A stretch of 61,849 nt of DNA from Clostridiales bacterium (GTDB lineage: Bacteria > Bacillota > Clostridia > Lachnospirales > UBA12420). The stretch spans positions 1 to 61,849 of the forward strand of contig DMOI01000058.1 of the NCBI GenBank assembly GCA_003452395.1. Reading direction: 5' to 3'. The notes beneath the pieces were generated by a model, which searched no databases, had not been told where the DNA came from, and saw only the letters and a list, made by a program, of their open reading frames with translations. Both the position numbers and the translations under genes were made by a program. Within the stretch, counting starts at the first letter, position 1. Each line of letters opens with the position of its first letter. Below are positions 17,201 through 24,792 of this stretch, piece by piece.

Positions 17201-18587
17201 CACTAAAATTAGCAGGTTTGTCCGCTTTAAGTGCCATATCCGCTATACTATAAACATCCACTCCCAAAGATTCAAGTGCTGCTTCTTCTATAAAAGAACC
17301 CGTCCCTGCAGAACAAGCCTCATTCATTGCATAGTCTGACGCAACCGAGTTTGTCAAATATGTATACTTTGCATCTTGTCCTCCTATTTCAAAGATTGTG
17401 TCAACATCCTTGTCAAAATGCACAGCTCCAGCTGCATGGGCTATTATCTCATTTATAACCCCTTCTGTCCCCGTATAAAGTCCAGCTATTTGTCTACCTG
17501 AACCCGTAACCCCAACAGCTACAATATTTACATTTACTCCATTTAATTTATCTCTTATGCTTTTATAGCAATTTCTAGATGCTTCTATCGGGTTACCGTT
17601 AGTCCTCAAATACTCAGAGCAAATCATTTTATCATCGCTTTTTCTGATGAGTACTGCCTTTGTAGTAGTGGAACCAACATCCAGTCCTAATATACATTTG
17701 TCTCCTTCGTTCGGAGCAACAAAATCCATGTTATTAAATGTAACAAAATTCTTATAATCACTAATAGGTTCTAAGAAAGTAAAGCTTCCTTCCTCTTCTT
17801 TAAATAACTTCTTTGATAGTTTTCCCCCTCTATTTTCTGCAAGCAAAGCTGCACCAAGTGCTTCAAAATAACTTGATTCTTCCTTCACCTCTATATTAGA
17901 ACTAAGTTTATCCCTCAGTTTACTTATAATTGCATTATTTAAAGTTACTCCACCTACTGCCAAAATGTTTTCGTGTGGCACATTTGAAATAAGCTCAACT
18001 ATTTTTTCCGACATCATTTCACACAAGCCAGCAGTTACATTCTCAGTTGGTATGCCTTTATTTAAAGCATGTGTACAATCCGACTTGCAGAAAACCGAAC
18101 ATCTCCCACTCACAGCATATGCTGTCCCTTTTTCTCCTAGCTCTATAGCTTCTTCCAAATTTAGATTCATTCTTCGTATTTGTTGCATGAAAAATTCACC
18201 AGTTCCTGAAGCACACTTATTACCCGTAAGAACATCAGATATTTTATTATTATTGTCCAATATATATACTATAAATGTTTCTCCACCCATGGATATTAAT
18301 ATATCGTATTTCTTATTTTCACTATTCACATAATCGAGAGCAACCTCAATAGCCTCTGGCTCTGTTACACTAGGCAACGTCACGAAATTTCTAAATTTCC
18401 TACCAGTTACTAATATTTTTGCATCCTTCGGATTAAAATCTTTGATCAGCTCCGTCAAAGTCCCTTTAGGGTTACCTTCATGAGCTTTTTTTATACTTTT
18501 TTTAACACTAAATTTACCGTCTTTTCCCTTTTCAAGTCCTACAAGTGTTATCGTAGAAGCTCCCAGACATATTCCTACTAATTTCAT
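14283..18587 (-). CDS. giant 2-hydroxyacyl-CoA dehydratase activase-like protein
   Basis: 1434 residues. Two ASKHA ATPase domains of the BcrAD/BadFG/HgdC type follow one another: about 1-250 (GICLGAST, CASGTGEF) and 298-555 (LGLDVGSTTTKAV, EIGGQDAKY, EACSAGTGSF). The Cys in the second is the usual [4Fe-4S] ligand of the dimeric activator. A Cys-rich stretch follows near 590-620, then a DUF2229 domain (about 650-880) and an HgdB-like dehydratase-subunit region (about 1040-1420, STCKECLP). Such fused proteins are widespread in Clostridia; their true substrate is unknown. The ATG at 18587 is preferred to 18602: it has GGGGGAT just upstream and gives the family-typical MKLVGICLG start. Confidence 0.88.
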   Translation of the reverse strand: MKLVGICLGASTITLVGLEKGKDGKFSVKKSIKKAHEGNPKGTLTELIKDFNPKDAKILVTGRKFRNFVTLPSVTEPEAIEVALDYVNSENKKYDILISMGGETFIVYILDNNNKISDVLTGNKCASGTGEFFMQQIRRMNLNLEEAIELGEKGTAYAVSGRCSVFCKSDCTHALNKGIPTENVTAGLCEMMSEKIVELISNVPHENILAVGGVTLNNAIISKLRDKLSSNIEVKEESSYFEALGAALLAENRGGKLSKKLFKEEEGSFTFLEPISDYKNFVTFNNMDFVAPNEGDKCILGLDVGSTTTKAVLIRKSDDKMICSEYLRTNGNPIEASRNCYKSIRDKLNGVNVNIVAVGVTGSGRQIAGLYTGTEGVINEIIAHAAGAVHFDKDVDTIFEIGGQDAKYTYLTNSVASDYAMNEACSAGTGSFIEEAALESLGVDVYSIADMALKADKPANFSDQCAAFISSDIKNAAHEKISQENILAGLVYSICLNYVNRVKGNRPVGKKIFMQGGVCYNKAIPLAMAAIMKKPIIVPPEPGLMGAFGVALEVKKRLHLGLMYEAEYILDKIIERQIEYKDPFICPGGKEKCDRKCKVNRIQIEDKTYPFGGACNKYYNTKYEVEHDIEALSLLKVREDLMFEKYAPAVTQDENKLTIGINKSFLTYSLFPLYYNFFTRLGCNVVLPDDIDDKGTKKINTAICFPARLSLGYFANLISKKPDYYFMPHITEMYVQGGNKRKEFSSVCLFEQGEAFLIKQAFKEVKDKILAPSINFINGWHEGEDGFVEAAVKLGFDKTKAKTTYKEALEIFKQYEKEYKSLGKAALKYLEQNPSKIAIVIVGRPYNAFAFEANKGIEKKLTSRGYLTIPYDMLPYQDEELDDDYKDYMHWESGHKILRGAKYIKKNPQLYGLYVTNFLCAIDSFLVTYFRSIMGTKPSLTLEFDTHTADAGIDTRIEAFVDVIKNYMETQKNIVEVETTDFRQAMIDLTGKGAIYIDSDGKKFSLKDKKVKLIFPGMGKIQSRILGAVFKKLGINAEELPTADKEVFQLGRSVSTCKECLPMLVCIGSLLKYLKTRGETDEKLVMFLPKANGYCRLGQYHVFTNKLIKDKKLKNVALISLASEDGYAGLGPAFALKAWESVIMSDALDEIYNLLCAAAENKEQAKQTFEEELKNIENAMQGLGGKSVNIVLKETAKRLATIKLSKPYEDIPKINMTGEFFVRWDSGSNLNIIEKLTDKGFAVKISPVAEWLYYVNYMIKTKLQAPSHTMLGKLEFAVSDMSQKMIEKRIKNTLAKSGLYKPEMVDIADIIEHSTHIIPTELKGEPGLIIGSVLKDALSEYAGIINIGPFGCMPLRYTEALLVPENNVECKIGAVKRVDKKANTDVEFVNFDKNDKIPFLTIESDGNPYPQLLEARLEAFLLQASRTHKKMHRR

Positions 18588-18798
18588 AATATCCCCCATC
18601 ATCTTTTATTTAACGTAATATACAGCTTACTTCTCATGAATAATTAACTGTACTTGATATACAGCTCCAAATTTATTTGTTTAATAACTTTGAAATAAAA
18701 AACGAAACACTACTAAAACAAATTCTAGATACAAATCTTTATACTAAAGAGTCTTAAGTTATTATATCAAATAAAATTAATATTTTCAATTATTTAGC

Positions 18799-18825
18799 AA
18801 AAAAAGCCTCATATTTAATAGAGGC
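18799..18825 (-). terminator. terminator of hicAB
   Basis: GAGGC/GCCTC stem with a 10-base loop followed by seven T on the minus strand, just after the hicB stop codon. Confidence 0.75.
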
Positions 18826-18847
18826 CTCAAAAATAGTTCTTACTGTA

Positions 18848-19243
18848 TTATAGTCCTAAATAACTTTTTAGTCCTTCTTGCAATATCTGTGAAAAATTTA
18901 CTTTAGATTCTTCTGCTTTTTTATTAAGCCAGTATGGTAAAGTCAAAGTTTTTTTTACTGAATGATATTTTATTTTACTCCTAAAACCAATCATATAGAC
19001 TTCTATAAGTGTTACTACCTGTTCCTTATTAACTGTCACATCTTTTGTTTTACTCGGATTAGGTAATACCTTGTTTTGATCTTCTAGTACAGATAAATAA
19101 CCACCCATTGCATCCTTTGCCATATGAAGTGCCTCTTCTTCATTACCTCCGCAAGTTATACAACCTGGCAGATCTGGAAACTCGACGGTTATTCCATCAT
19201 CACCATATGTAAACACGGCCGGATATATATAATTATCTTTCAT
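18848..19243 (-). CDS. hicB: HicB antitoxin with ribbon-helix-helix domain
   Basis: 131 residues. The N-terminal HicB fold (about 1-70) shows the family pattern YPAVFTYGDDGITVEFPDLPGC and EEALHMAKDAM; it blocks the HicA active site. The C-terminal 40 residues (VKKTLTLPYWLNKKAEE) look like a ribbon-helix-helix DNA-binding domain, so the protein can repress its own promoter. It starts 4 bases after hicA. Order hicA-hicB is standard. Confidence 0.9.
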   Translation of the reverse strand: MKDNYIYPAVFTYGDDGITVEFPDLPGCITCGGNEEEALHMAKDAMGGYLSVLEDQNKVLPNPSKTKDVTVNKEQVVTLIEVYMIGFRSKIKYHSVKKTLTLPYWLNKKAEESKVNFSQILQEGLKSYLGL

Positions 19244-19247
19244 AAAA

Positions 19248-19445
19248 TCACTCTCCCTTAAGTAGTTTAATACCTGATTGTTTTTCTATACTTTTTATTG
19301 TTCCTATAGGAATATCTTTCTTAGGATGTGGAACTGTAACTATCGTTCCTTTACCTTCTTGTATAAATATATGATGACTTCCTGTTACTCTATCCAATTT
19401 CCACCCATTTTTATGTATTTTTTTTATAACTTCTCTTGAATTCAT
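19248..19445 (-). CDS. hicA: HicA mRNA interferase toxin
   Basis: 65 residues, the family's usual size. The double-stranded-RBD-like fold carries the catalytic His in RVTGSHHIF (H24) and the typical VPHPKKDIPIGTI segment. HicA cleaves mRNA independent of ribosomes unless bound by HicB. The ATG at 19445 is chosen because AGAGGTGG precedes it; the longer frame to 19487 would run through the promoter. Confidence 0.92.
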   Translation of the reverse strand: MNSREVIKKIHKNGWKLDRVTGSHHIFIQEGKGTIVTVPHPKKDIPIGTIKSIEKQSGIKLLKGE

Positions 19446-19458
19446 TTTCCCACCTCTA

Positions 19459-19487
19459 ATTATACTACGTGTTAAAACACGTGTCAA
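19459..19487 (-). promoter_or_regulatory. hicAB promoter with operator palindrome
   Basis: TTGACA (19482-19487), 17 bases, TATAAT (19459-19464): perfect consensus. The spacer is almost wholly filled by the palindrome ACGTGTT-AA-AACACGT (19467-19482), a likely HicB operator that would cover both boxes. Confidence 0.88.
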
Positions 19488-19526
19488 GTTTTTCTTTTTA
19501 CCAATATCTTATATATTAATAGCCAT

Positions 19527-20666
19527 CTACACATCTATCTTAAAATTTGTTATTATCTCTGTAAGCCCGTACATTACATAATCAAAGCATAACATGAGTA
19601 TCAAAAGCAAGAGCGGAATAAGTATAAGGTATTTCTTATTCCTTTTATTTGCTTGTTTTATTTTTTGCCATTCTATTGCATTTTCTGCGAGTGACTCCAT
19701 GTTTTGTACAGTTGCCTCCACGCCTGTGGTTATCGTTAGCTTTATAGTCTCGAGTAACTCTAGCATTTCATCATCTAGTTTGTTATCACGTATCATTTCA
19801 TCTATGGTTTCTTCGCCTTTTCCGTTTTTTATACTATAACTTATCTTTTGGAATGTTTTTTTATACACATCAGATACTTCTATTATATTATCTACTATTA
19901 TGCTCGTTCTGTATGGTGGTATTTTCGCAAATATGCAGTATGTAAATATGCTTATTATTATTTCCCAATGTTTTTTATCTTCTATTAAATACTGTCTTAA
20001 AAAGCAAAGAACATCTGGTATAAAATATATTAGAATGGCTATAAATATACTTAACATATATTCATCTATACTACTCTCTATGTTTTTGATATCTATGAGC
20101 TTTTGTAGCATCCTTCTGGCTACAATCTCACTCCCTTCACTTCCTGTGTAACCGCTTTCTTCTATGTAGTTCCTACTCTCTGCAATGTATGTATTCATAT
20201 TTTTTTCATTTAGTTTATTTACATCTATCGTTGCATTTAGTTCCTTATATACTTCTTTCTCTTTTGCATTTTCTTCTTCGGTTGGTTTTAATCTCATATC
20301 GGTAGATAATTTGCCATAATTTATATCACATATTACTTCACTTATTTTACTTGTTTTATCTGTTAATGCCACATTTATAAAAAATAATAATCCTAGTATT
20401 AGCAATGTATATTTAATAAATATATATTTATAAACTGAAATATCCCAACCTGCTTCAAACAGTTTCTTTTTTATTTTCTTATACTGTTTACCTTTTTCTG
20501 CAGGCAAAATAAAAGCAAATCTCCTTTGATTTTTTTTTGTAAATAAGTTTTTATGGTGTTTACCATAAAGTATTTTATAATTTCGATATTTCAGATATAT
20601 TATAATTATATTTATAGTGATTACAGTAATAATGATTATGTTTAAGCTGTTTACTATCGTTAGCAT
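19527..20666 (-). CDS. TadC-like pilus platform protein, second module
   Basis: 379 residues with helices near 8-25, 82-102, 205-222, 228-245 and 345-370. The C-terminal part (about 250-375) carries a T2SSF/GspF-like segment (VYKKTFQKISYSIKNGKG, IKLTITTGVEATVQNMESLAE). About 100 residues between the second and third helices are probably extracytoplasmic, as in the much larger insert of the TadC-like protein at 31,595. Last gene of the Tad cluster, 13 bases after its partner. It is a divergent platform component; family assignment rests on size, helix layout and position. Confidence 0.65.
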   Translation of the reverse strand: MLTIVNSLNIIIITVITINIIIIYLKYRNYKILYGKHHKNLFTKKNQRRFAFILPAEKGKQYKKIKKKLFEAGWDISVYKYIFIKYTLLILGLLFFINVALTDKTSKISEVICDINYGKLSTDMRLKPTEEENAKEKEVYKELNATIDVNKLNEKNMNTYIAESRNYIEESGYTGSEGSEIVARRMLQKLIDIKNIESSIDEYMLSIFIAILIYFIPDVLCFLRQYLIEDKKHWEIIISIFTYCIFAKIPPYRTSIIVDNIIEVSDVYKKTFQKISYSIKNGKGEETIDEMIRDNKLDDEMLELLETIKLTITTGVEATVQNMESLAENAIEWQKIKQANKRNKKYLILIPLLLLILMLCFDYVMYGLTEIITNFKIDV

Positions 20667-20679
20667 ACGAACCTCCTTA

Positions 20680-21495
20680 TCATTTCACCTTTCTAATCCA
20701 GTTTACTACCATAGCGGATAGTATTGATGTTAAAAGTATTAAAGAGGCTTTTGTTTGGGCTTCTAGTCCTAGATATATATTCTCGTACTCCATTGCTTCT
20801 AATATTATTCCGTTGTACATTTGGGTAAATGGTATAACTATTAGTGGTAAAACGAGTAGCCCTACTTCTATCCATAAAAATTCAACGTTATTTTGCCCTT
20901 GTGACAGGTTTACAAAGTTTATTATGTATGTGAGCTTATTTAAGTTAGGGGCTATCGCATCTTTATCCCCATCTCTTTTTGCAAATATGACTAGATTACA
21001 TAATAATTTGAGCCATACTGATGGCATATTTTTCTTTAAGTATTCCATCTCTTGAATATAATCTTCTTTGTTTATTGCTATCTTTATTTTTTGTAAATAT
21101 ATCTTGTTTTCATCTCTTGTCCTATCTATAGAAGCATCCATTGCCTTATTTATATTTCCATTATAGTGCCGATAATAGTATCCAAATATCCTTATCATTT
21201 GAGGCAACTTCTTTTTGAATCTATTTTCTATTACCTCAAGTATAAGTTCTAGTGTGGTCTTTATTATTATTAATGTCGCAGCTAATGCAATTAATTTGTG
21301 GTACCATAGCTCATGAAATATTGATATACAAAAAGCAAAATAAACAAGCCCTACACTGAGTGCAACTGCTGCAATTTTTAACGATAGTGGCACGTTTTCA
21401 CTTTCTGTTCTCTGATTTATCCTTGATAGCCTTTTCGCTATTGTATTTATTAGTTTGTAGTTTTTTGTTTTTCTATAGCTTAGGTTTCCTATCAT
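20680..21495 (-). CDS. TadB-like pilus platform protein, second module
   Basis: 271 residues. Two membrane helices near 40-80 and two near the C-terminus (about 205-225, 245-265) frame a cytoplasmic helical domain (ENRFKKKLPQMIRIFGYYYRHYNGNINKAMDAS) in the manner of TadB/T2SSF proteins. The ATG at 21495, behind GCAGGTGATAG, is used; the upstream ATG at 21534 reads out of a palindromic repeat and is not credible. It pairs with the TadC-like gene 13 bases downstream. Confidence 0.65.
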   Translation of the reverse strand: MIGNLSYRKTKNYKLINTIAKRLSRINQRTESENVPLSLKIAAVALSVGLVYFAFCISIFHELWYHKLIALAATLIIIKTTLELILEVIENRFKKKLPQMIRIFGYYYRHYNGNINKAMDASIDRTRDENKIYLQKIKIAINKEDYIQEMEYLKKNMPSVWLKLLCNLVIFAKRDGDKDAIAPNLNKLTYIINFVNLSQGQNNVEFLWIEVGLLVLPLIVIPFTQMYNGIILEAMEYENIYLGLEAQTKASLILLTSILSAMVVNWIRKVK

Positions 21496-21529
21496 TCTAT
21501 CACCTGCTTTTTTAAATGAATCTTCCCGT

Positions 21530-21657
21530 GGCAAACCAACGGGGTATCATGTTGTCATTGCGAGCGTCTTTTGCGAAGCAATCTCATCTTTCAAAAACGA
21601 GATTGCTTCGTCGAAAGAACCTCCTCGCAATGACAAGAACGCGGCAAGCCGACGGGG
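21530..21657. repeat. palindromic MITE-like repeat with flanking direct repeats
   Basis: Nested inverted arms TTGTCATTGCGAG (21552-21564) / CTCGCAATGACAA (21624-21636) and GCGAAGCAATCTC (21573-21585) / GAGATTGCTTCG (21599-21610). Outside lie two 15-base direct repeats, GGCAAACCAACGGGG and GGCAAGCCGACGGGG. The right half recurs at 39,640. Repeats with this TCATTGCGAG...GAAGCAATCTC core are known from several phyla. Confidence 0.85.
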
Positions 21658-21692
21658 AATTAAACCCAAAGAGATTAATACAATGCATATCC

Positions 21693-23375
21693 TTATCCAA
21701 TCTCTTTTTGCATCATATCTATAAGTTTTTTCATATACTCCTGTCCGTCCCTCGTCTTATTCGCTTTCTCTATCATTTTTTGTGATGGATAGTTTACAAA
21801 CTTCAGTTTTCCATCTATGTCTGCTTCCATTATATAATTTAGCTTGTACATATTATTTAGGTTAGATCTTATTTGCTCTATTAGTACCATTTTTTCAAGT
21901 TTTTCTTTATCCATGTTCATATCAAAATCTATATCATTTGTAGCACTCACCAGAGGGATTATTTCTACTATTTTTGTTATCATTCTCTTCCCGTTTATTA
22001 TTTCATGCTGAAATATGCAGTTTATGTAGCTAATAATATCCATTACCGCGCTCTGCTCTGTCGAGTATTTTCCTGTCCCCATTAGCATGTTTTTCAGCCT
22101 TGGCACTGTCGTTTCCGGATTGACTACATGGGTTGTACACCATGCACCAACGCTTACAGATTGCAATAATTGTATAAATGCAAATAGAGCCTCTCCATCC
22201 CTTATTTCACCTACATCTGCGACATCTATCGACATTCTAAGTAATGTTTTCACCCCATCAAGTAATGTCTTATCTTCAGTTTTTTGGAGCTCCACTATTC
22301 TTTTGCCTTCATATTTTTTTCTGTTATGCTGTTCAAAGTAATCTTCTATCGTTCCTATATGCAAAATATCATCTAATCCACCTATTAGAGTAGACATCGT
22401 AGTAGTTTTTCCTGTACCCAGACCCCCTTGAAAAACTATACTCTGGCCGGTTTTTACGAGTGTCATCATCAATGTCTTTTGTCTTTCATCATCATATAAA
22501 TCATCTAGTCCGGCCTGCTTTTGATTGAATATTCTTATCGCTATATGTCTTTCAGTAGAGTAAGGTTTTTGCACTACCGTCACTCTCGAATCATCAATCC
22601 TATGTGTTAGCACCTCAGGATTGCTATAATCAAGTTGCTTGGCACTTTTATCAAATAAAATTGCTTTATTTTGTATAAGCTCTAATTTATTCTCAGATAT
22701 GTCAAAAAAGTTGAGCCTTATTTTATCTGTATCCCAACAGTAAACATAGTTATCTGATATGCCTACTTCGTTTATGTTTTGATATGTAAGTGAATCTATT
22801 TCTGACAATCCATAGATTTCTGCATATATCCTTGTACCTATTATGTCTAGTTTATCCTCATAAGTCATATTTGTTTTTTCTAAAGTATATATTTCATTTA
22901 TATCATCACATGTATATTCGTAACATAGGTTTACATGTGCACTTTCCTTCCGTTTCTTTGTATAATTATACTTTTCTCTTATCTTGGAAAATGCATTTTT
23001 CCCATACTTTTTATCAAATTGGTGTAAAATTATTTCAAACTTATCTCTATCCGTTAATTCATTTTTTTCAAAATTTATAACATCTTCAATATTATTTTTG
23101 TCTACCTTACATTCAGAAAGGACTACATCCGTCGCCTTCAAATCCTCATCTAATTTATAGATGTCAAAAGTATTTGATATCATATTTTTTATGTATTCTA
23201 TCACTGTTTTTCTGTATTTTGCGTCGCCACTAAGAGCAGCGTTTATAGTATTAAGAAGCCCTCTTATTTTATTTCGCTCTTGTTTACTTTCAGGTATTTT
23301 ATGGAGATATTCCTGTATATTTTTCTCTACTTGTCTTATAAGATTATCTATATTTAAAATATCTTTAAATTCCAT
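21693..23375 (-). CDS. secretion ATPase (CpaF/TadA-like), second module
   Basis: 560 residues. The C-terminal half is a VirB11/PilB-type ATPase: Walker A GGLGTGKTT near 323, Asp box TIEDYFE, Walker-B region ADVGEIRDGEALF and His box CTTHVVNPETTVPRL, all intact, so it should power a pilus or secretion machine. The N-terminal 230 residues are longer than in CpaF and unlike the cluster's other ATPase. It overlaps the ParA-like gene by 22 bases and precedes the TadB/TadC-like pair, forming a second engine in the same operon. Confidence 0.82.
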   Translation of the reverse strand: MEFKDILNIDNLIRQVEKNIQEYLHKIPESKQERNKIRGLLNTINAALSGDAKYRKTVIEYIKNMISNTFDIYKLDEDLKATDVVLSECKVDKNNIEDVINFEKNELTDRDKFEIILHQFDKKYGKNAFSKIREKYNYTKKRKESAHVNLCYEYTCDDINEIYTLEKTNMTYEDKLDIIGTRIYAEIYGLSEIDSLTYQNINEVGISDNYVYCWDTDKIRLNFFDISENKLELIQNKAILFDKSAKQLDYSNPEVLTHRIDDSRVTVVQKPYSTERHIAIRIFNQKQAGLDDLYDDERQKTLMMTLVKTGQSIVFQGGLGTGKTTTMSTLIGGLDDILHIGTIEDYFEQHNRKKYEGKRIVELQKTEDKTLLDGVKTLLRMSIDVADVGEIRDGEALFAFIQLLQSVSVGAWCTTHVVNPETTVPRLKNMLMGTGKYSTEQSAVMDIISYINCIFQHEIINGKRMITKIVEIIPLVSATNDIDFDMNMDKEKLEKMVLIEQIRSNLNNMYKLNYIMEADIDGKLKFVNYPSQKMIEKANKTRDGQEYMKKLIDMMQKEIG

Positions 23376-24145
23376 CCGTCAACCAATCCTCTTTTTTCAT
23401 ATTTTTTTTGTACCTTTACTTTAGAATACTCAGCCACGTATAATGCTATATTTAAAACATTATTTATACAAGTGTTTTTACTGTTTAGTTTTTTTATCAA
23501 AAAAGAATATAACTTCCTTTTTTCACATGCCTCTGTAAAGATATCTTGGTCATAATTTACAGTAAAAATTTCATTTGTTATAGAGTACTTCTTCTTAAAA
23601 CTAGTTATAGTTAGATTTGAGCTATACTCAATAGAAAACTTATTAAATATAATCAATGTATCATCATTCTTTATATTTTTTACTGTATTTTCTAAAATCA
23701 ATTCATTATACTCCGAAATATGTATGCTTATATCTCCGTTTTCTAACAGTTTCTCACTCGGGTTATTTCCTGCATCTATGATTATAAAGTTAAACTTTTT
23801 CTTGGCTATTTCTATCAGTTTATCCACAAACTCGGGAGATGTTTTGCCAGTTTTACTTTTTGAAATTAATGACAAATTATCGTTTATTATATCTAGATGA
23901 TTTTCTATTACCTCTAGCTTGAGACTTTCTTCGTAGACTTTTATATCATCTATAGAATGCTTTATATCTACATCTCTTTCAATAAATTTCTCTAAAAGAC
24001 TTCTCTCATTATCTAGATTAATAAGCAACACTTTTTTATCCGTAATTTGCTGTATAAATATCGAGAGTGACAGAGCCATTGTACTTACCCCTGTTCCATG
24101 CAGGTAACCTCCGTATACAGATATAACCTTTGCGTGTTTGTTCAT
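23354..24145 (-). CDS. ParA/CpaE-like protein with altered Walker A
   Basis: 263 residues with the MinD/ParA/CpaE fold: an N-terminal strand and loop (ISVYGGYLHGTGVSTMALSLS), a LINLDNE strand at Walker A' and FIIIDAGNN for Walker B. In the P-loop both lysines of the deviant Walker A (KGG-x-GKT/S) are replaced, Val standing for the catalytic Lys, so ATP hydrolysis is doubtful. CpaE proteins place the Tad machine at a cell site. Starts behind AGGAGG within the edge of a repeat; overlaps the ATPase gene. Confidence 0.72.
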   Translation of the reverse strand: MNKHAKVISVYGGYLHGTGVSTMALSLSIFIQQITDKKVLLINLDNERSLLEKFIERDVDIKHSIDDIKVYEESLKLEVIENHLDIINDNLSLISKSKTGKTSPEFVDKLIEIAKKKFNFIIIDAGNNPSEKLLENGDISIHISEYNELILENTVKNIKNDDTLIIFNKFSIEYSSNLTITSFKKKYSITNEIFTVNYDQDIFTEACEKRKLYSFLIKKLNSKNTCINNVLNIALYVAEYSKVKVQKKYEKRGLVDGWNLKIF

Positions 24146-24173
24146 GTGTGTGAGCCTCCTGTTTGTTTGGGTT

Positions 24174-24262
24174 TCCTCCCCTACGAAGGTGAGGTTAGGT
24201 GGAGTCGACTTTTACATATTCCTATCCTGACCCCCTCTAACTCCCCCTTCGCAGGGGGAGGA
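24174..24262. repeat. palindromic repeat (TCCTCCCC...GGGGGAGGA)
   Basis: Imperfect terminal inverted arms TCCTCCCCTACGAAGGTGAG (24174-24193) and, in the other direction, CTCCCCCTTCGCAGGGGGAG (24241-24260). GC-rich against its surroundings. It fills the gap between the CpaB-like and ParA-like genes. Similar elements are common in clostridial and other genomes. Confidence 0.8.
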
Positions 24263-24279
24263 CTTGTTTGTTTTCTCAT

Positions 24280-24792
24280 CTACCTCAGGTACCCCACTTC
24301 TGCCTGTTTTTGTTTCTCTGGGTTTATGTATATTGTTGTATATAGAATACTCCTTTCAGTATTCATTTCAGCAATTGCCTTATTCATGAGGTTACGTTCT
24401 TCTTCATTTATTTTAAACCATACCGACCCGGAATTTAATTCTAATACTTCTTTTTTCGTCAAAACTATAGTGTCTATACTCGTTATATTTTTTATTCTCA
24501 CATCTACATAATCACCTATTTTTAGATTGGATGGTAATTTTATTATATCGTAGTCTTGTATTCTCTCATCATCTGTAATCGTCTTGTTTACTGGCTCTAT
24601 TGGTTCATCTTTAGGTATCTCTTCATTAATTTTCATTTGTTTGGTTACTTGTGTTTGAGGGCTTACTATTTTCTTATCTTCTAATTTATTTGAGTATACA
24701 AAAAACACAATAATCCCTGCTGTGATTATTGTACCTATTAATATTCCCAATACCATATTCATTATTTTTTCATTTTTTCTCGTGTAAGCCAT
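24280..24792 (-). CDS. CpaB-like pilus assembly protein
   Basis: 170 residues: one membrane helix near 14-33, a charged linker, then a SAF/RcpC-like segment with IKLPSNLKIGDYVDVRI near 83-99 and VLTKKEVLEL, as in Gram-positive CpaB proteins that sit outside the membrane at the pilus base. Its first codons overlap the kinase gene by 31 bases; the start is fixed by GGAGGG nine bases upstream inside that gene. Shorter than proteobacterial CpaB. Confidence 0.72.
   Translation of the reverse strand: MAYTRKNEKIMNMVLGILIGTIITAGIIVFFVYSNKLEDKKIVSPQTQVTKQMKINEEIPKDEPIEPVNKTITDDERIQDYDIIKLPSNLKIGDYVDVRIKNITSIDTIVLTKKEVLELNSGSVWFKINEEERNLMNKAIAEMNTERSILYTTIYINPEKQKQAEVGYLR

Noticed and set aside
14283..18587. 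Giant activase as a novel fusion
   Set aside because: Proteins of about 1400 residues with this domain order are common in Clostridia, so it is not reported as unusual.
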